Made by a program: the position numbers and the translations under genes
NCBI GenBank assembly: GCA_965223675.1
Contig: OZ245013.1
Span: 3,100,001 to 3,164,000, forward strand
Source: JAGQKC01 sp965223675
Lineage (GTDB): Bacteria; Nitrospirota; Nitrospiria; Nitrospirales; UBA8639
Reading direction: 5' to 3'
DNA length: 64,000 bases
The notes under the pieces: generated by a model
Databases searched by the model: none
The model's input: only the letters and a program-made list of their open reading frames with translations
What the model was told of the DNA's origin: nothing
In this document: positions 63,607 to 64,000 of the stretch, in pieces
Layout: every line of letters starts with the position of its first letter
Position numbering within the stretch: the first letter of the stretch is position 1

Positions 63607-64000
63607 ATGACACCAGTTGAAATAGACAGACGAATGACTCAGCAGAAGCTTTCGTACATGCATAGGTCTTGGAAAATAGCACGGATCGTTCTCTTGACGG
63701 TTTGCTTGATGTACGTAGGCTCGCTTTCCGCAGCCGTTCCCCCGTCACAACGCATCATCATGGGTACCTTCTCTCCATATTATTCCCCGAAACTTGCACA
63801 AGTTCCAACCGGTATCGCCATTTCCTGGGACAATCCAACGGCTGCCGTCCATTCCATCAAGCATGATGAATGCGAAAGTGGCGAGCGATGTGCCTTTGAT
63901 TCCGGCCCCATTGGTCCCAACGGTTCATTCACGGTGAAAGAATTATCACCAGGGAACTATCCCTATCACTGTACATTCCACCCAATCATGCGTGGCGTCC
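63607..64000 (+). CDS. Cupredoxin domain protein, 3' partial
   Basis: The frame opened by ATG 63607 runs off the window end. The 131 visible residues have a membrane anchor or signal (about 22-43) and a plastocyanin-like domain with copper ligands H82 (AAVHSIKH), C122, H125 and M128 (YHCTFHPIMRG). A further pair of Cys (DEC and RC, 89 and 95) is unusual for the family and may form a disulfide. Alternative starts are ATG 63634 and 63658. The C-terminus is outside the window. It follows the cytochrome gene by 216 bp. Confidence 0.85.
   Translation, partial: MTPVEIDRRMTQQKLSYMHRSWKIARIVLLTVCLMYVGSLSAAVPPSQRIIMGTFSPYYSPKLAQVPTGIAISWDNPTAAVHSIKHDECESGERCAFDSGPIGPNGSFTVKELSPGNYPYHCTFHPIMRGV

Overview
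The window is a bacterial chromosome segment of moderate GC content (mid-40s percent by eye, not computed). It carries long runs of housekeeping genes on both strands and many two-component, redox and small metal-binding proteins. The gene content (PEP-CTERM exported protein, sigma-54 promoters, several c-type cytochromes and cupredoxins, MacAB-like exporter, ffs-dnaX-ybaB-recR and mreBCD-mrdA-rodA order) fits a Gram-negative, respiratory bacterium. From recollection of family resemblance I favour Nitrospirota, close to Nitrospira. This is an inference; no 16S rRNA or other decisive marker lies in the window.

Layout. 1-4.5 kb: a 5'-truncated multi-PAS histidine kinase, its KdpE-like response regulator and two stand-alone receivers. 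4.5-9.4 kb: a Rieske oxygenase, a Sel1-repeat lipoprotein, a DUF3365 haem protein and pyrF. 9.5-13.8 kb: a four-gene MacAB-like efflux operon. 14-19.7 kb: a hybrid histidine kinase with a Glu in place of the phospho-Asp in its first receiver, another receiver, an unknown gene, a nitroreductase, a TraB/GumN lipoprotein and a TlpA-like thioredoxin. 20-25.1 kb: a class II aldolase, a lysine-rich histone-like protein, recR, ybaB, dnaX and the SRP RNA. 25.3-27.2 kb: tRNA-Ser(GGA) with a duplicated 3' end next to it, two unknown genes and tRNA-Leu(UAG). 27.4-30.9 kb: tig-clpP-clpX. 31-43.7 kb: a PEP-CTERM protein behind a consensus sigma-54 promoter, then topA, dprA, rng, rodA, mrdA, mreD, mreC and mreB. 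44.2-53.6 kb: leuC-leuD, a KefB-type antiporter, a HbpS/GlcG-like protein, ruvB, an unknown exported protein and a short uvrA. 53.6-56.5 kb: small proteins, including a PHD/RING-like zinc finger overlapping a membrane protein gene, and a cupredoxin. 56.5-64 kb: a large exported unknown, then a sigma-54 activator facing a sulfur locus (CstB-like persulfide dioxygenase-rhodanese, rhodanese with membrane anchor, zinc ribbon, DUF1264 lipoprotein, cytochrome c and a cupredoxin cut by the window end).

Three signals are not explained by ordinary genes. First, a family of about 190-300 bp intergenic elements with conserved ends reading TATAGCCGATTCA and, inverted, TATAGCGAATCCA, at 13.9, 42.3 and 55.6 kb (MITE-like). 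Second, a 23-24 nt duplication of the tRNA-Ser 3' end about 210 bp downstream of the tRNA, enclosing a GC-rich palindromic block, which looks like a mini-integrant or scar. Third, a sigma-54 circuit in which a cysteine-bearing PAS activator lies next to a GTTAAC-repeat candidate enhancer and a -24/-12 promoter in front of a persulfide-oxidising enzyme; this resembles FisR-type sulfane-sulfur control but with a different sensor domain.
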